Assembly (NCBI RefSeq): GCF_007753265.1
Contig: NZ_CP036349.1
Coordinates: forward strand, 2,451,363 to 2,515,362
Origin: Botrimarina mediterranea
Lineage (GTDB): Bacteria > Planctomycetota > Planctomycetia > Pirellulales > Lacipirellulaceae
Reading direction: 5' to 3'
DNA: 64,000 nucleotides
Every line of letters begins with the position of its first letter. The first letter of the stretch is position 1. Positions 9,376 through 18,879 of the stretch are shown piece by piece. The notes beneath the pieces are model-generated. The model searched no databases. It was not told the origin of the DNA and saw only the letters and a program-made list of their open reading frames with translations. The translations under genes and the position numbers were made by a program.

Positions 9376-9836
9376 ACGTACGACACCCACTAGTAGTTGT
9401 CTCCACGACCGTTCAGCGCTTTCTGGGCGCCGCTCTGCTCTCAGCTATCATCGGTTGCGGCGGCTCACCGGTACGGCAGATACAAGGGGTCGTCACTTTG
9501 GACGGCCAGCCGTTGGAGTCCGGCGAGATCCAGTTTACGCCAACGGCCGGGAGTGTTGGTCCCACCGCTGGATCCTCGATCTCCAATGGCAAATACGTCG
9601 TCCCAGCCGTCGAGCAGGGAGTACGCGCCGGAGGCGAGTATCGGGTTTCGATCACATCGATGGCTGCCAGCGGACGTATGGCGCCTGATCCCAATTCGCC
9701 GACGGGCCAACGTGAACTGCTCGAGAACATCGTTCCTGATCGCTACAGCACGGGATCGACTCTGTCGATAACGGTCGCCTCGAGTAGCTCGGACAACACT
9801 TTTGATTTCCCCCTCACTACTTCATCAGCCGAATAA
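9372..9836 (+). CDS. Small lipoprotein with carboxypeptidase-regulatory-like fold
   Basis: A 154-residue protein starting at an ATG that overlaps the DUF1559 stop (ATGA, 9372-9375). The N-terminal hydrophobic segment ends in IIGCGGS, a good lipobox with Cys at about residue 28. The mature part (IQGVVTLDGQPLESGEIQF, GKYVVPAVEQGVRAGGEYRVSI) is the transthyretin/carboxypeptidase-regulatory-like beta-sandwich seen in many planctomycete lipoproteins encoded beside DUF1559 genes. The constant pairing suggests the two work together at the cell envelope. No enzymatic residues are evident. Confidence 0.85.
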   Translation: MNVRHPLVVVSTTVQRFLGAALLSAIIGCGGSPVRQIQGVVTLDGQPLESGEIQFTPTAGSVGPTAGSSISNGKYVVPAVEQGVRAGGEYRVSITSMAASGRMAPDPNSPTGQRELLENIVPDRYSTGSTLSITVASSSSDNTFDFPLTTSSAE

Positions 9837-9888
9837 GGCGCCAGCCTTACTGAGCCTGACGCTCTGCCGCGTACTGCATTACCAATCA

Positions 9889-12153
9889 ATGTTTATGACC
9901 GATAAGTCGTGTTCGCGAATCGCTCGGCAGGAGAATACCCCGGCTGGTTCGAGGCTCGTCGCAGCGCGATGGCTCATCGCCGGAGCGCTCGTGATTGCCG
10001 AGGCTTCGGCCTTTAGCCCCGCGCACGCGGAGACGAAGCCCGTCTTCACGCCGGCGGAAACTGCTCGGCTAGAACTTTCTGGACCGGTCGATGAGTTTGT
10101 GCAGGCGGTCGTCGAGAACTGGCTGCTGCGGGTTCCCCGCGACAACCCCGCCATCCTGACGATGTTCGCCGATCGTGACCAACGTCCCTACCGCAACCTA
10201 CTACCTTGGTCTGGCGAGTTCGCGGGCAAATACCTGACATGCCTGTCACAAGTGCTCCGTCTCTCGGATGACACGAGATTAGAAGAACTAGGCGGCGATT
10301 TTGTTGAACAACTCGTTTCCCTCCAAGCCGAGAACGGCTACCTAGGTCCCTTCCCTGAGTCATGCCAGCTGACCGGCGTGAACGCCGAGGGAGGAAGAAC
10401 TTGGGACGCTTGGGGCCACTACCACGTGATGGTTGGGCTGTTGTTGTGGTACGACCGCACCGGTGATGAGAAGGCGCTCGCTTGCGCAAGCCGGATCGGA
10501 GACCTGTTTTGTGAGAAGTTCCAGAGCGCGGACGAGAAAATCTCGTCCATTGGGAGCGCCGAGATGAACCAAGCCGTGGTCCATTCGTTGGCGATGCTCT
10601 TCACGCGTACAGGAGAGCCTCGGTACCGCGATCTCGCCAACGAGATCGTCCTGGACTTCTCGGCGCCGAACGCGGGCAACTACCTGGAGGCCGGACTGGA
10701 AGGGCTGGAGTTCTACCAGATCCCCAAGCCGCGATGGGAAAGCTTGCACTCGCTGATGGGCATGGCGGAACTTTACTGGAACGGTGGCAACAAGGACTAT
10801 CGCGACGTCTTTGAACACTTCTGGTGGAGCATCGTCAAACTCGATCGTCACAACAACGGCGGCTTTTCCTCTGGTGAGCGGGCCCACGGCGACCCATACC
10901 ACCCCGGCCCCATCGAGACCTGCTGCACCGTCGCGTGGATGGCGATGAGCGTCGAGATGCTCAAAATGAGCGGTGATTCACGGGTCGCGGACGAGCTGGA
11001 ACTCTCGACACTGAACCAAGCACTTGCCACACACGCCCCCAGCGGCGAGTGGAGCACTTATAACACGCCGATGGATGGTCGTCGCATCCCCAGCACCATC
11101 GACATCGCGTTCCAGGTGCGCCCTGGGAGCGAGGGATTGAATTGCTGCAGCGTAAACGCCGCGCGGATGTTCGGCATGATCTCTGATTGGGCGTTGATGC
11201 GCGACCGCGGTGGCCTGGTGCTCAATTGGTACGGACCGTCCAAGTTTGCGGAAGAGGTTAACGGGCAGACGGTCACGATCACTCAAGACACCACTTACCC
11301 ACGCGATGGATCGGTCAAGGTCCGCATCGATTTGCAAGAACCGAGCCGCTTCGGTTTAAAGCTGCGCATTCCCCACTGGTCGGCGAAGACGCAAGTCTCA
11401 GTCAACGGCGAGCGGATGGCGGTTGAGCCGGGCGCCTACTTGGAGATCGATCGGGAATGGAACTCGGGAGACGTCATCGACGTCGGGTTGGACATGTCGC
11501 TCCGGTGCTGGACAGGACAGAAGGCCTACGATGGAAAAGCGTCGATTTATCGCGGCCCTCTCCTGATGGCCTACGAAGAAACCAATTCGGCGGCGGTTGA
11601 TTTTAGCGAGACTTGGCAGGCCTACGGGCACTTCCGAGCGGCTGCTGAAAAAGGAGCGAGCGTCAGCATCGCGTTCCAAGGCGAAACCCTCGAATGGCGT
11701 GGCTTCTATATGGACGATGCTGGCAAAGCGAAAGTAACGGTGGATGGTAAAGAAGTCGCCGTTGTCGATCAGTACGGCCCCAAGAGAGATCGGCCTTTTG
11801 AGTGGAAGCTTGATGGCTTAGGTCCTGGCAAACATGTCGCCAGAATCGAGGTCCTCGCCGAACAAGCCACCGATTCAAAGGGCTGTTGGATCAACGTTCA
11901 AGATCTGAAGTCAACGGCTGATATCCCCCCTCTCGACGCGTCCACACTCTCGAAGTGCGTGGTCAAACCTTCTCGCCCAGGATTTTTACTGCTTGAAGTA
12001 GGCGGCGGTGAGACTGCTACCGTGCAGTTGAGAGACTACGCCACCGTTGGTCAGGGTGGCGCATCCTACTTCTCATGGCTCCCAGCCGTGGGCCTACCGG
12101 AGACGCCTTTCAGCAGCGACAACCCGTCACGCACCTCGACGATTTCGCCGTAG
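9889..12153 (+). CDS. GH127-type beta-L-arabinofuranosidase, exported
   Basis: A 754-residue glycoside hydrolase of the DUF1680/GH127-GH146 clan, which releases beta-linked L-arabinofuranose. An export signal (about residues 15-45, ending SPAHAE) precedes an alpha/alpha-barrel with the zinc/cysteine catalytic signature: GPIETCC (Glu-x-Cys) and GLNCCSVN (adjacent Cys pair), matching the Glu/Cys zinc site of the HypBA1 family. Near residues 585-670 an inserted beta-sandwich (FRAAAEKGASVSIAF, GPGKHVARIEVL) looks like a carbohydrate-binding module. The ATG at 9889 is chosen because the export signal follows it; ATG 9895 is also possible. Neighbouring permease and pentitol-type dehydrogenases fit an L-arabinose utilisation cluster. 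Confidence 0.88.
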   Translation: MFMTDKSCSRIARQENTPAGSRLVAARWLIAGALVIAEASAFSPAHAETKPVFTPAETARLELSGPVDEFVQAVVENWLLRVPRDNPAILTMFADRDQRPYRNLLPWSGEFAGKYLTCLSQVLRLSDDTRLEELGGDFVEQLVSLQAENGYLGPFPESCQLTGVNAEGGRTWDAWGHYHVMVGLLLWYDRTGDEKALACASRIGDLFCEKFQSADEKISSIGSAEMNQAVVHSLAMLFTRTGEPRYRDLANEIVLDFSAPNAGNYLEAGLEGLEFYQIPKPRWESLHSLMGMAELYWNGGNKDYRDVFEHFWWSIVKLDRHNNGGFSSGERAHGDPYHPGPIETCCTVAWMAMSVEMLKMSGDSRVADELELSTLNQALATHAPSGEWSTYNTPMDGRRIPSTIDIAFQVRPGSEGLNCCSVNAARMFGMISDWALMRDRGGLVLNWYGPSKFAEEVNGQTVTITQDTTYPRDGSVKVRIDLQEPSRFGLKLRIPHWSAKTQVSVNGERMAVEPGAYLEIDREWNSGDVIDVGLDMSLRCWTGQKAYDGKASIYRGPLLMAYEETNSAAVDFSETWQAYGHFRAAAEKGASVSIAFQGETLEWRGFYMDDAGKAKVTVDGKEVAVVDQYGPKRDRPFEWKLDGLGPGKHVARIEVLAEQATDSKGCWINVQDLKSTADIPPLDASTLSKCVVKPSRPGFLLLEVGGGETATVQLRDYATVGQGGASYFSWLPAVGLPETPFSSDNPSRTSTISP

Positions 12154-12359
12154 GGACGCGGTCGCCCGAACGGTTTCTCCTCCAGTGGCGCACCGCCTGA
12201 TTACAGCCAGGAGATCGGGAAGCCGTTAAAACTGCTGCCGACAACAACCCAAGCAGCTCCCAGGCAGTTGTGTAGCGATTGCTTGAGTACGGCTCGGCAT
12301 CAGCTGCGCGACTGCTCGGCTGTTCCGTGAACATCCTTTAAATCAGCCTATCGACCGAG

Positions 12360-13844
12360 ATGAGCCTGTTTGGCCCGTCCCGGAAAGAACCATTTGGCAC
12401 AAACGCGGACGTTATGCACCAAGCTGTTGACGCTACTCTGGCTGACGCCGACTACCAGCGGACTCCGGTCCCGGAGAAAGCGCAGTTAGGCTTCAAGAAC
12501 TTTGTCGGCATGTATGCGGGAGAGCATACGGCTGGCACGGAATTGATGATTGGCCCTCTGTTCGTCGCGGCTGGCGTTAGTGCCTTCGACATGCTTCTTG
12601 GTTTGTTGGTAGGCAATCTTCTAGCGGTCCTCTCCTGGGTTCTCTTCACGGCGCCGATTGCCACGCGTGAACGACTAACGCTCTACTACCAACTCGAGCG
12701 GATTTGCGGTCGCAAGCTTGTCGTTGTCTACAATTGCGTCAACGGCGTCATGTTCTGCTTGTTGGCGGCTTCGATGATTACCGTCGCCGCAACGGCGGTG
12801 GGTGTAGCGACCAATATTTCGATGCCACAGCTGGATGACGTCTACCCCAACAGCCTCGGCTGGGTGTTGGCTGTGGTGTGCATTGGGGCTTTGATCTCGG
12901 CCGTCGCCGCCTACGGATACGAGACCGTATCGCACTTTGCAAACATCGCAGCGCCCTGGCTAGTGGCGGTTTTTCTTGCCTTAGGGATTATCGCGCTGCG
13001 GCAGTTCATCACCGCTACGGGAACCGAGATCGGGTCATTCTCCGACCTTTGGGCGCTAGCAAACAACGATATTTGGAAAGGAGGCGAACCGCTCGCTGGC
13101 AAGACAAAGTTTACGTTCTGGCATGTGATGTTCTTCGCCTGGTTTTGCAATATCGCCATGCATCTGGGAATGTCTGATCTGACAGTTTTGCGATTTGCAC
13201 GCAAGTCGTGGTACGGATTTGCAACGGCCTCGGGGATGTACCTGGGTCACTTCGTCGCCTGGATCGCGGCTTCGCTCTTGTATTCGTTGCAGCTATATGA
13301 GGATCCAAGTAACACCGAGGTGCTGCCAGGCCCCATGACCTACAAGGTGCTTGGCGTCGCGGGGGTGATATGCGTGGTGCTCGCCGGCTGGACGACCGCT
13401 AATCCAACGATCTACCGAGCGGGTCTCGCCTTTCAGTCGATTGTTCCCCGGGCGTCCCGCTTCTCAGTCACCCTGTTCGCAGGCGCCCTCGCGACCGTCG
13501 CCGGTATGTTCCCAGCGATCGCGATGCGGTTTCTAGAGTTCATAGCATTGTACGGATTGCTGCTGATGCCTGTTGGCGCCGTAATCTTTGTCGACTTCTG
13601 GCTCAGTGACCGACTCGGCTTTCGGAGCAACTATGCCGAGCGGACCGGCAGGTCCTTCAATCCTGCCGTAGCGATCGCGTGGATCCTCACGTTGTTGCTC
13701 TGCTTTGCGAGCGTCATCTGGGGTGGCGTCCAGATCTACTTCATCAGCCTGCCCGGCTGGCTAATAGCGGCAGTGCTCTATGCCGTTATGAGCCGAATTC
13801 TCTATCAGAGCGACAAGGCAGCGCACGCCGCCGCTAACGCGTAA
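12360..13844 (+). CDS. NCS1/purine-cytosine-permease-like transporter
   Basis: A 494-residue integral membrane protein with about twelve hydrophobic segments, including FDMLLGLLVGNLLAVLSWVL and AGVICVVLAGWTTANPTIYR. These patterns resemble the NCS1 (cytosine/purine/allantoin, cation-coupled) family. The cytosolic N-terminus carries EHTAGTELMIGP. Context (arabinofuranosidase upstream; small membrane protein and two sugar-alcohol-type dehydrogenases downstream) suggests uptake of a sugar or pentitol rather than a nucleobase, but that is inference. It is followed after 6 bases by the 66-residue membrane protein, so they are surely co-transcribed. Confidence 0.72.
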   Translation: MSLFGPSRKEPFGTNADVMHQAVDATLADADYQRTPVPEKAQLGFKNFVGMYAGEHTAGTELMIGPLFVAAGVSAFDMLLGLLVGNLLAVLSWVLFTAPIATRERLTLYYQLERICGRKLVVVYNCVNGVMFCLLAASMITVAATAVGVATNISMPQLDDVYPNSLGWVLAVVCIGALISAVAAYGYETVSHFANIAAPWLVAVFLALGIIALRQFITATGTEIGSFSDLWALANNDIWKGGEPLAGKTKFTFWHVMFFAWFCNIAMHLGMSDLTVLRFARKSWYGFATASGMYLGHFVAWIAASLLYSLQLYEDPSNTEVLPGPMTYKVLGVAGVICVVLAGWTTANPTIYRAGLAFQSIVPRASRFSVTLFAGALATVAGMFPAIAMRFLEFIALYGLLLMPVGAVIFVDFWLSDRLGFRSNYAERTGRSFNPAVAIAWILTLLLCFASVIWGGVQIYFISLPGWLIAAVLYAVMSRILYQSDKAAHAAANA

Positions 13845-13850
13845 TCACCT

Positions 13851-14051
13851 ATGAAGACTATTTCCCAGTTCCTGTCACTGGTCGCCATAGGCGGGGTCCT
13901 CGCGCCATCGATGTTGTATTTCACTAACGTTATCGATCTGCCCCAAGTCAAGTCTCTCACCTTGATTGGTACGGTTGCTTGGTTCGTAGTCGCACCGCTG
14001 TGGATGGGGCTGAAGAGCACGGCTCCTTCCGGATACCAGGAGGAAGCATGA
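13851..14051 (+). CDS. Small two-helix membrane protein paired with the transporter
   Basis: A 66-residue protein with two predicted membrane helices (about residues 7-25 and 35-54). It starts 6 bases after the transporter stop and overlaps the dehydrogenase start by ATGA (14048-14051). No enzyme motif is present. Tight coupling on both sides suggests a transporter accessory subunit. It is real rather than spurious, because its hydrophobic pattern and junctions are clean. Confidence 0.75.
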   Translation: MKTISQFLSLVAIGGVLAPSMLYFTNVIDLPQVKSLTLIGTVAWFVVAPLWMGLKSTAPSGYQEEA

Positions 14052-15100
14052 GTGGTTCGGAAATTCCTATGGCGCTCGTCTTGGAACGAGCGGGCGAACT
14101 TAGCCTGCGTCCGTTCGAGATCGACGAAGAACTCGGGCCGAACGACGTGCGGATAGTCATCCATACCGTTGGGATCTGCGGTTCCGATGTTCATTACTAT
14201 CAGCATGGCAGGATCGGACCCTTCGTCGTTGAAGAGCCGATGGTTCTCGGGCACGAGGCATCGGGTGTTGTTGCCGAGGTCGGCTCGCGAGTGCAGCATC
14301 TCGGTGTCGGCGATCGGGTATGCATGGAGCCGGGTATCCCGGACCCCGAGAGCCGTGCGGCTCGACTGGGGATGTACAACCTCGACCCGAAGGTGCGGTT
14401 CTGGGCAACCCCGCCAGTGCATGGCTGCTTGCGGCCATCGGTGGTGCATCCTGCCGCGTACACCTTCAAGGTTCCGGACAACGTGAGCTTTGCCGAAGGG
14501 GCAATGGTCGAGCCACTGGCTGTAGGTCTTCACGCTGCAAACAAGGCCGGCCTACGAGCCGGCGACCTAGCCGTTGTAATTGGGGCCGGCCCGATTGGGA
14601 TCGTGACCGCCCTGTCGGCGATCGCAGCGGGAGCGAGCCGCGTGATTATCTCAGACGTGCAGCAAGAAAAGCTCGACCTCGCCGAGACGCTAGGCCCAAT
14701 CACTGCCGTGAATGTTGCAGAAGTCTCACTTGCCGAAGAGGTCAATCGGCTGTCGGACGCTTGGGGCGCTGACGCGGTGTTTGAAGCGAGCGGCAACGAG
14801 CGCGCAGCGGCAAGCGTGTTTGACTATCTGCGACCCGGTGGGTGCGTGGTCTACATCGGTATGCCCGCAGGCCCTATTCCCTACGACGTGATTGGCGCTT
14901 CGGTTAAAGAGGCGAGAGTCGAGCATGTCTTCCGCTACGCGAACGTCTATCCACAGGCCCTCTCTCTGTTAGGCAGCGGAAGGATCGACGTAAAACCGCT
15001 GATCACCGACCGGTTTACGTTCGCCGAGAGTGTCGAAGCCTTCGACTATGCCGTCGGCATGCCGGCAAGCAGCGTAAAAGTGCAGATTTCCCTCCAGTAA
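14048..15100 (+). CDS. Zinc sorbitol/xylitol/L-arabinitol-type dehydrogenase (MDR)
   Basis: A 350-residue medium-chain dehydrogenase closely patterned on sorbitol and xylitol dehydrogenases. [16 protein letters not shown] (Cys44) and GHEASG (His69, Glu70) supply the catalytic zinc ligands, [16 protein letters not shown] is a sorbitol-dehydrogenase-specific stretch, and [15 protein letters not shown] is the NAD-binding loop. The Asp in ISDVQQEK after the second Rossmann strand favours NAD over NADP. The structural-zinc cysteine cluster is missing, as in animal sorbitol dehydrogenase. The reaction is probably oxidation of a pentitol (xylitol to D-xylulose or L-arabinitol to L-xylulose). The partner SDR just downstream is L-xylulose-reductase-like, which favours a linked oxidoreductive pentose route. 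Confidence 0.85.
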   Translation: MSGSEIPMALVLERAGELSLRPFEIDEELGPNDVRIVIHTVGICGSDVHYYQHGRIGPFVVEEPMVLGHEASGVVAEVGSRVQHLGVGDRVCMEPGIPDPESRAARLGMYNLDPKVRFWATPPVHGCLRPSVVHPAAYTFKVPDNVSFAEGAMVEPLAVGLHAANKAGLRAGDLAVVIGAGPIGIVTALSAIAAGASRVIISDVQQEKLDLAETLGPITAVNVAEVSLAEEVNRLSDAWGADAVFEASGNERAAASVFDYLRPGGCVVYIGMPAGPIPYDVIGASVKEARVEHVFRYANVYPQALSLLGSGRIDVKPLITDRFTFAESVEAFDYAVGMPASSVKVQISLQ

Positions 15101-15270
15101 TTCCGTCGCGACTCTATCCAAGCGTGGCGCCTTCAGGCTCGCGCGCCATTGCTCAGCCAGAAGACAAGACTCTCCCTCCCCCGCCTTCCCTTGCTATGTC
15201 CATCAAGCTCACCGAATGCGCCCAAACGCACGCCGCCCCCCGCCCCCAGGGTGCTCCCCGAACCAGCGGC

Positions 15271-16002
15271 ATGACAATTGACCTTTCGGGTAGGCGGGCG
15301 TTGGTTACCGGCGCCGGGAAGGGAATCGGGCGAACCATCGCCAGTCTACTTTCGTCGTGCGGGGCGGAAGTGGTTGCGCTGAGTCGCACCGGAGAGGACC
15401 TCCACTCCCTGGCAGAAGAGATCTCTTGCGAAACCCTCGTGGTGGACCTGGAGAACCCCGTGGCGGCGGCTCAGGCGACTCGAGAGGCGGGGGACATCGA
15501 CTTGCTGATCAACAACGCAGGGATCTCGATACCACAATCGTTTCTCGGGACGACGATCGACGCGTTCGATCGCACGATGTCTGTCAACTTGCGTTCGGTT
15601 CTGATTGTCAGTCAGATCGTCGCCAAGGGCATGGTTGAACGCGGCGCTGGCGGCTCCATCGTCAATGTGTCGAGCCAGGCGTCCCTGGTCGCCATAGCGG
15701 ACCACGCCGCGTACTGCGCATCGAAAGGCGCGCTCGACCAGCTCACGCGTGTAATGGCCCTAGAGCTCGGCCCTCACCGCATCCGGGTCAACGCTGTGAA
15801 CCCAACTGTCACTCTGACTCCGATGGGAGAAGAGGCGTGGAAAGACCCCGCCAAGCGGGACGGGATGCTCGCAAAAATACCGCTCGGTCGTTTTGCCAAG
15901 CCGAATGAGATCGCCCAAGCGGTCGCTTTCTTACTCAGTAACCAGAGCGAAATGATCAATGGCGTCACGCTGCCTATCGACGGTGGCTACCTCATCGCCT
16001 GA
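15271..16002 (+). CDS. SDR closely resembling L-xylulose reductase (DCXR)
   Basis: A 243-residue short-chain dehydrogenase when started at ATG 15271, almost the same length as human DCXR (244). TGAGKGIG (13-20) binds the nucleotide, NNAG is at 81-84, and the catalytic Ser135, Tyr148 and Lys152 lie in VNVSSQ and YCASK. Long stretches parallel animal L-xylulose reductase: VNLRSVLIVSQIVAKGM, YCASKGALDQLTRVMALELG and HRIRVNAVNPTVTLTPMG. Arg39 in ALSRT favours NADP(H). The longer frame from 15124 adds a proline-rich stretch absent from the family and is rejected. Expected reaction: NADPH-dependent L-xylulose to xylitol (or dicarbonyl reduction). The substrate is inferred from similarity and from the neighbouring xylitol/arabinitol-type dehydrogenase. 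Confidence 0.82.
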   Translation: MTIDLSGRRALVTGAGKGIGRTIASLLSSCGAEVVALSRTGEDLHSLAEEISCETLVVDLENPVAAAQATREAGDIDLLINNAGISIPQSFLGTTIDAFDRTMSVNLRSVLIVSQIVAKGMVERGAGGSIVNVSSQASLVAIADHAAYCASKGALDQLTRVMALELGPHRIRVNAVNPTVTLTPMGEEAWKDPAKRDGMLAKIPLGRFAKPNEIAQAVAFLLSNQSEMINGVTLPIDGGYLIA

Positions 16003-16028
16003 AGAACACCTTCACAGGATTGATAAGA

Positions 16029-17105
16029 ATGCAACTCCGGAGCATCAAGCAGCTTAAGTTTGCCTACCCCTTCGCCACGTTGGTTACGCTTCTAGCGGCA
16101 GGGACACAAGGTGCAGGTGCGCAGACGCAACTGGTGTGGCCTATGGGAGGAACTCCCTTCCACGACTGGGTCATTGGCAACTACGTCGATATCGATACTC
16201 GTCCTATAGCCCGAGGTGACTACCGCGGCGGTAAGCTTACCTACGACGGGCACGACGCCTTGGACATCGGGCTTGCCCACTTTCGTGCGATGGAAGAAGG
16301 GGTCGATGTCTATGCGGCCAAGTCGGGGACCATCACCTCTGCAAACGACGGGGCTTATGACCGCTGGTCAGCCATGAACCCAGCCCCCCCCGGCGAGGCC
16401 GGAAATCTGGTTGTCATCGATCACGGGAACGGTCTGACGACTCTCTACGGCCACCTGAAGAAGGATTCCGTAGCAGTAAACGTGGGCGACATCGTTGCCG
16501 CGGGGCAGGTGATCGGTCAGGTGGGCAGCTCTGGGCAGTCGACAGGCCCACATTTGCACTTTACCGTGCGACAAAACGGCAAGGCGGTTGAGACGTTTGA
16601 ATCGCCGGACGAATGGTGGGACAACCCGCTCCCCTACACTGGCGATGTCGCCGGCGTCCTCGATTCGGGTGTGGCGAGTGAGTGGCCGACCCAAGCGGAA
16701 ATCGAATACGGCGTCGTTCACGAAGCGTTTCTGGCGTCAGATGGATCAACGGGGCGACTTGCCGTTATGTGGAACTACGTCCACGGCGTCTCGGAGGGAT
16801 CCCAGGTCAATGTGGTCTTCCGGCGCCCCGACGGCGGCATCCACGCCAACTACGCCTGGATCCAGGATCGCACCCTCGGTGTCGGCTACTGGCAGCACGG
16901 CACGGTGATATCCGGATCGCAAGTAGGGACGTGGAACGCCGAGTTACGCGTTAACGGGATAGTGATATCGAACAAGCAGTTCTTACTGGCTCCGGCCATC
17001 CCAGAGCCAGTATCGATCACCCTGGTCGGAACGATATCAATTTTGTTTTCGTGTTTGGCATCTGGTCGATTTCGACGTCTGAATGATAGGCGTAGCTGTT
17101 TTTAG
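16029..17105 (+). CDS. Exported M23 (LytM-type) peptidase with PEP-CTERM-like tail
   Basis: A 358-residue protein. A signal peptide (to about residue 34, GAGA) is followed by an M23 metallopeptidase domain: YDGHDALDIG supplies the first His and Asp zinc ligands, GLTTLYGHLKKDSV is a core strand, and GPHLHFTV gives the HxH. The second half is a beta-rich domain without clear family. The C-terminus has IPEP, a hydrophobic helix and FRRLNDRR, a PEP-CTERM-like sorting tail. M23 enzymes cut peptidoglycan cross-links or glycine-rich peptides. Combining one with this tail suggests a membrane-processed surface enzyme. A TTG at 16020 in the same frame is an alternative start. Confidence 0.82.
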   Translation: MQLRSIKQLKFAYPFATLVTLLAAGTQGAGAQTQLVWPMGGTPFHDWVIGNYVDIDTRPIARGDYRGGKLTYDGHDALDIGLAHFRAMEEGVDVYAAKSGTITSANDGAYDRWSAMNPAPPGEAGNLVVIDHGNGLTTLYGHLKKDSVAVNVGDIVAAGQVIGQVGSSGQSTGPHLHFTVRQNGKAVETFESPDEWWDNPLPYTGDVAGVLDSGVASEWPTQAEIEYGVVHEAFLASDGSTGRLAVMWNYVHGVSEGSQVNVVFRRPDGGIHANYAWIQDRTLGVGYWQHGTVISGSQVGTWNAELRVNGIVISNKQFLLAPAIPEPVSITLVGTISILFSCLASGRFRRLNDRRSCF

Positions 17106-17169
17106 ACGCCGCATCTGTCGCGCGACCCTCTGCCCCTTTTCAATTCCAAGCAACACACGCTACTTCTGC

Positions 17170-18879
17170 ATGAGTATTCCCTCTAGACGTCACGCCAACT
17201 TTCTCGTTGTGACACTCATTGGTTTCATCCTCTCTACCGGTCAAGCACGAGGGTCTGACACCGAGAGCCCCGTGGCGGAGAGCCCGCTGGCCGTGCTAGC
17301 TCCTTTAGAATGGGAAACTGATGCACTGCGTGAGGGCGCAAGAGCCTTCCTGGATGTTGACCTCCGCTTCAACAGCGTGCCGAAAGAACTTGCTGGAAAG
17401 AGCTTTCTACGCACCCATCTCCTAGGGACACGCAAAGTCTGTCTTCAGGCGGGAATCGTTTATGCCATTACTCCTAGCCCGACGGTCAAGGAATACACTC
17501 AGGCGCCCGCTCTCGAACAACTCGGCTTCCGCCGTGTCGAAAGCATTGCTGAGTTCAACGCGTTTGAGGGACAGTGGGAAGAACTCCCATGCTCTGTCTA
17601 CTCCAAAGAGATTGCCGAGGGCGAGCGGATCGATATTCCTTCGGCACAGATTGTTCTCAAGTCCTATCCGCCCGAGGAGGATGTCCGTTCGGTTCCGTAC
17701 AAGCGACATAAGTGGGTTGTACTTGTTGCCAATGCGCCACGGTCGAACGGAGAAATTGGAGACCTTTCGCCCGAACCCCGCTCTCTATTTAGCCCGCCGC
17801 TCGCTCAAGACTACACCGTCGCTGCGCAAACGCCAAACCTGGCCTACTTCATCCACGATCCGGGGATGATACGGCTACCCAACGGAGACCTGCTCTCATT
17901 TAGCCCCTGCTGGAAACGGCCATCTCGCGTTGGAAAGGCCGAAGGCGGCTACTTGATTATCACGAAGAGTACGGATGGCGGAGGAACTTGGCGACGATTG
18001 CCTGACCTCCCTTACGCCGAGGCGACCCCATTCATCGCCCAGGGCAAACTCTACCTCTTCACCCAGATGAAGCAACACGAGGATGTCTATTTCACTCGGA
18101 GCGATGACGGAGGCGAGTCGTGGGCCAAGCCCGTGAAGGTGCTAGAAGGACCTTACTGGAACTGCCAGACTAACTTCGTCGAGAAAGATGGCTACATCTA
18201 CTGGGTTCTCGACCAACGACATCAAGGCGTCGTGGCCATCGCCGGGGATCTATCGGAAGACCTGCTCGACCCTAAGGCCTGGAGGGCGTCCAATGTTCTT
18301 GAAGCGGTCATGACCCCTCCCGAATTCCGCCCCTCGGGGACTCGCCTCTACGCCACAAAAGAACGTGAACGTTTCCACGACTGGAATCTTGAAGGCAACA
18401 TGATGCTGGTTGGCGACCGCTTGCGTATTGCCGCGAGGGTGAACCCCAGCCCTGGCGACACACCTGGAATTGCGGCGCTCTTTGACCTCACCGACAAAGA
18501 CGGCCATCTGATCCTCGCGTACGACCAGCACTACCCTTGGCCTGGCGGTCAGAGCAAATTCGCGATCCTGCACGACCCGGTTACGAAGCTCTTTTGGATG
18601 ACGTGCAACGTGGCGGCTGGGCCTCTCAAGAAAGGTGTGTCCCCCGATCGGCGCTTTTTGATGCTCTACTTCGGGCATGACGGCAAGAACTGGCTGCCGG
18701 CGGGGTGTGTCGCTTTCACTGCCACGCCCAGTCAGTCATTCATGTACCCCTCGATGGTGATAGACGGGAATGATCTGGCCATCCTTTCACGTACCGGTAG
18801 AGAGTCTGGCCACTTCCATGACGCGAATCTGTCGACCTTTCATCGCGTCAAGGATTTTCGATCACTGGCCTGGTTCTAG
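17170..18879 (+). CDS. Exported sialidase-fold (BNR/Asp-box) glycoside hydrolase-like protein
   Basis: A 569-residue protein with a signal peptide (about residues 1-30). An N-terminal domain of about 190 residues is unrecognised (ALREGARAFLDVDLRFNSVP; VVLVANAPRSNGE). Then a beta-propeller with Asp-box repeats follows (STDGGGTW, SDDGGESW) and an opening FIHDPGMIRLPNGDLLSFSP typical of exo-sialidase-like proteins in planctomycetes and Bacteroidetes. No complete arginine triad can be confirmed by eye, so activity on sialic acid is not claimed; other glycans are as likely. ATG 17170 is chosen because the signal peptide starts there. It is the last left-flank gene before the mobile island. Confidence 0.75.
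   Translation: MSIPSRRHANFLVVTLIGFILSTGQARGSDTESPVAESPLAVLAPLEWETDALREGARAFLDVDLRFNSVPKELAGKSFLRTHLLGTRKVCLQAGIVYAITPSPTVKEYTQAPALEQLGFRRVESIAEFNAFEGQWEELPCSVYSKEIAEGERIDIPSAQIVLKSYPPEEDVRSVPYKRHKWVVLVANAPRSNGEIGDLSPEPRSLFSPPLAQDYTVAAQTPNLAYFIHDPGMIRLPNGDLLSFSPCWKRPSRVGKAEGGYLIITKSTDGGGTWRRLPDLPYAEATPFIAQGKLYLFTQMKQHEDVYFTRSDDGGESWAKPVKVLEGPYWNCQTNFVEKDGYIYWVLDQRHQGVVAIAGDLSEDLLDPKAWRASNVLEAVMTPPEFRPSGTRLYATKERERFHDWNLEGNMMLVGDRLRIAARVNPSPGDTPGIAALFDLTDKDGHLILAYDQHYPWPGGQSKFAILHDPVTKLFWMTCNVAAGPLKKGVSPDRRFLMLYFGHDGKNWLPAGCVAFTATPSQSFMYPSMVIDGNDLAILSRTGRESGHFHDANLSTFHRVKDFRSLAWF

Noticed and set aside
13805-14533. 242-codon minus-strand frame across the permease end and dehydrogenase start
   Set aside because: Antisense to three well-supported genes.
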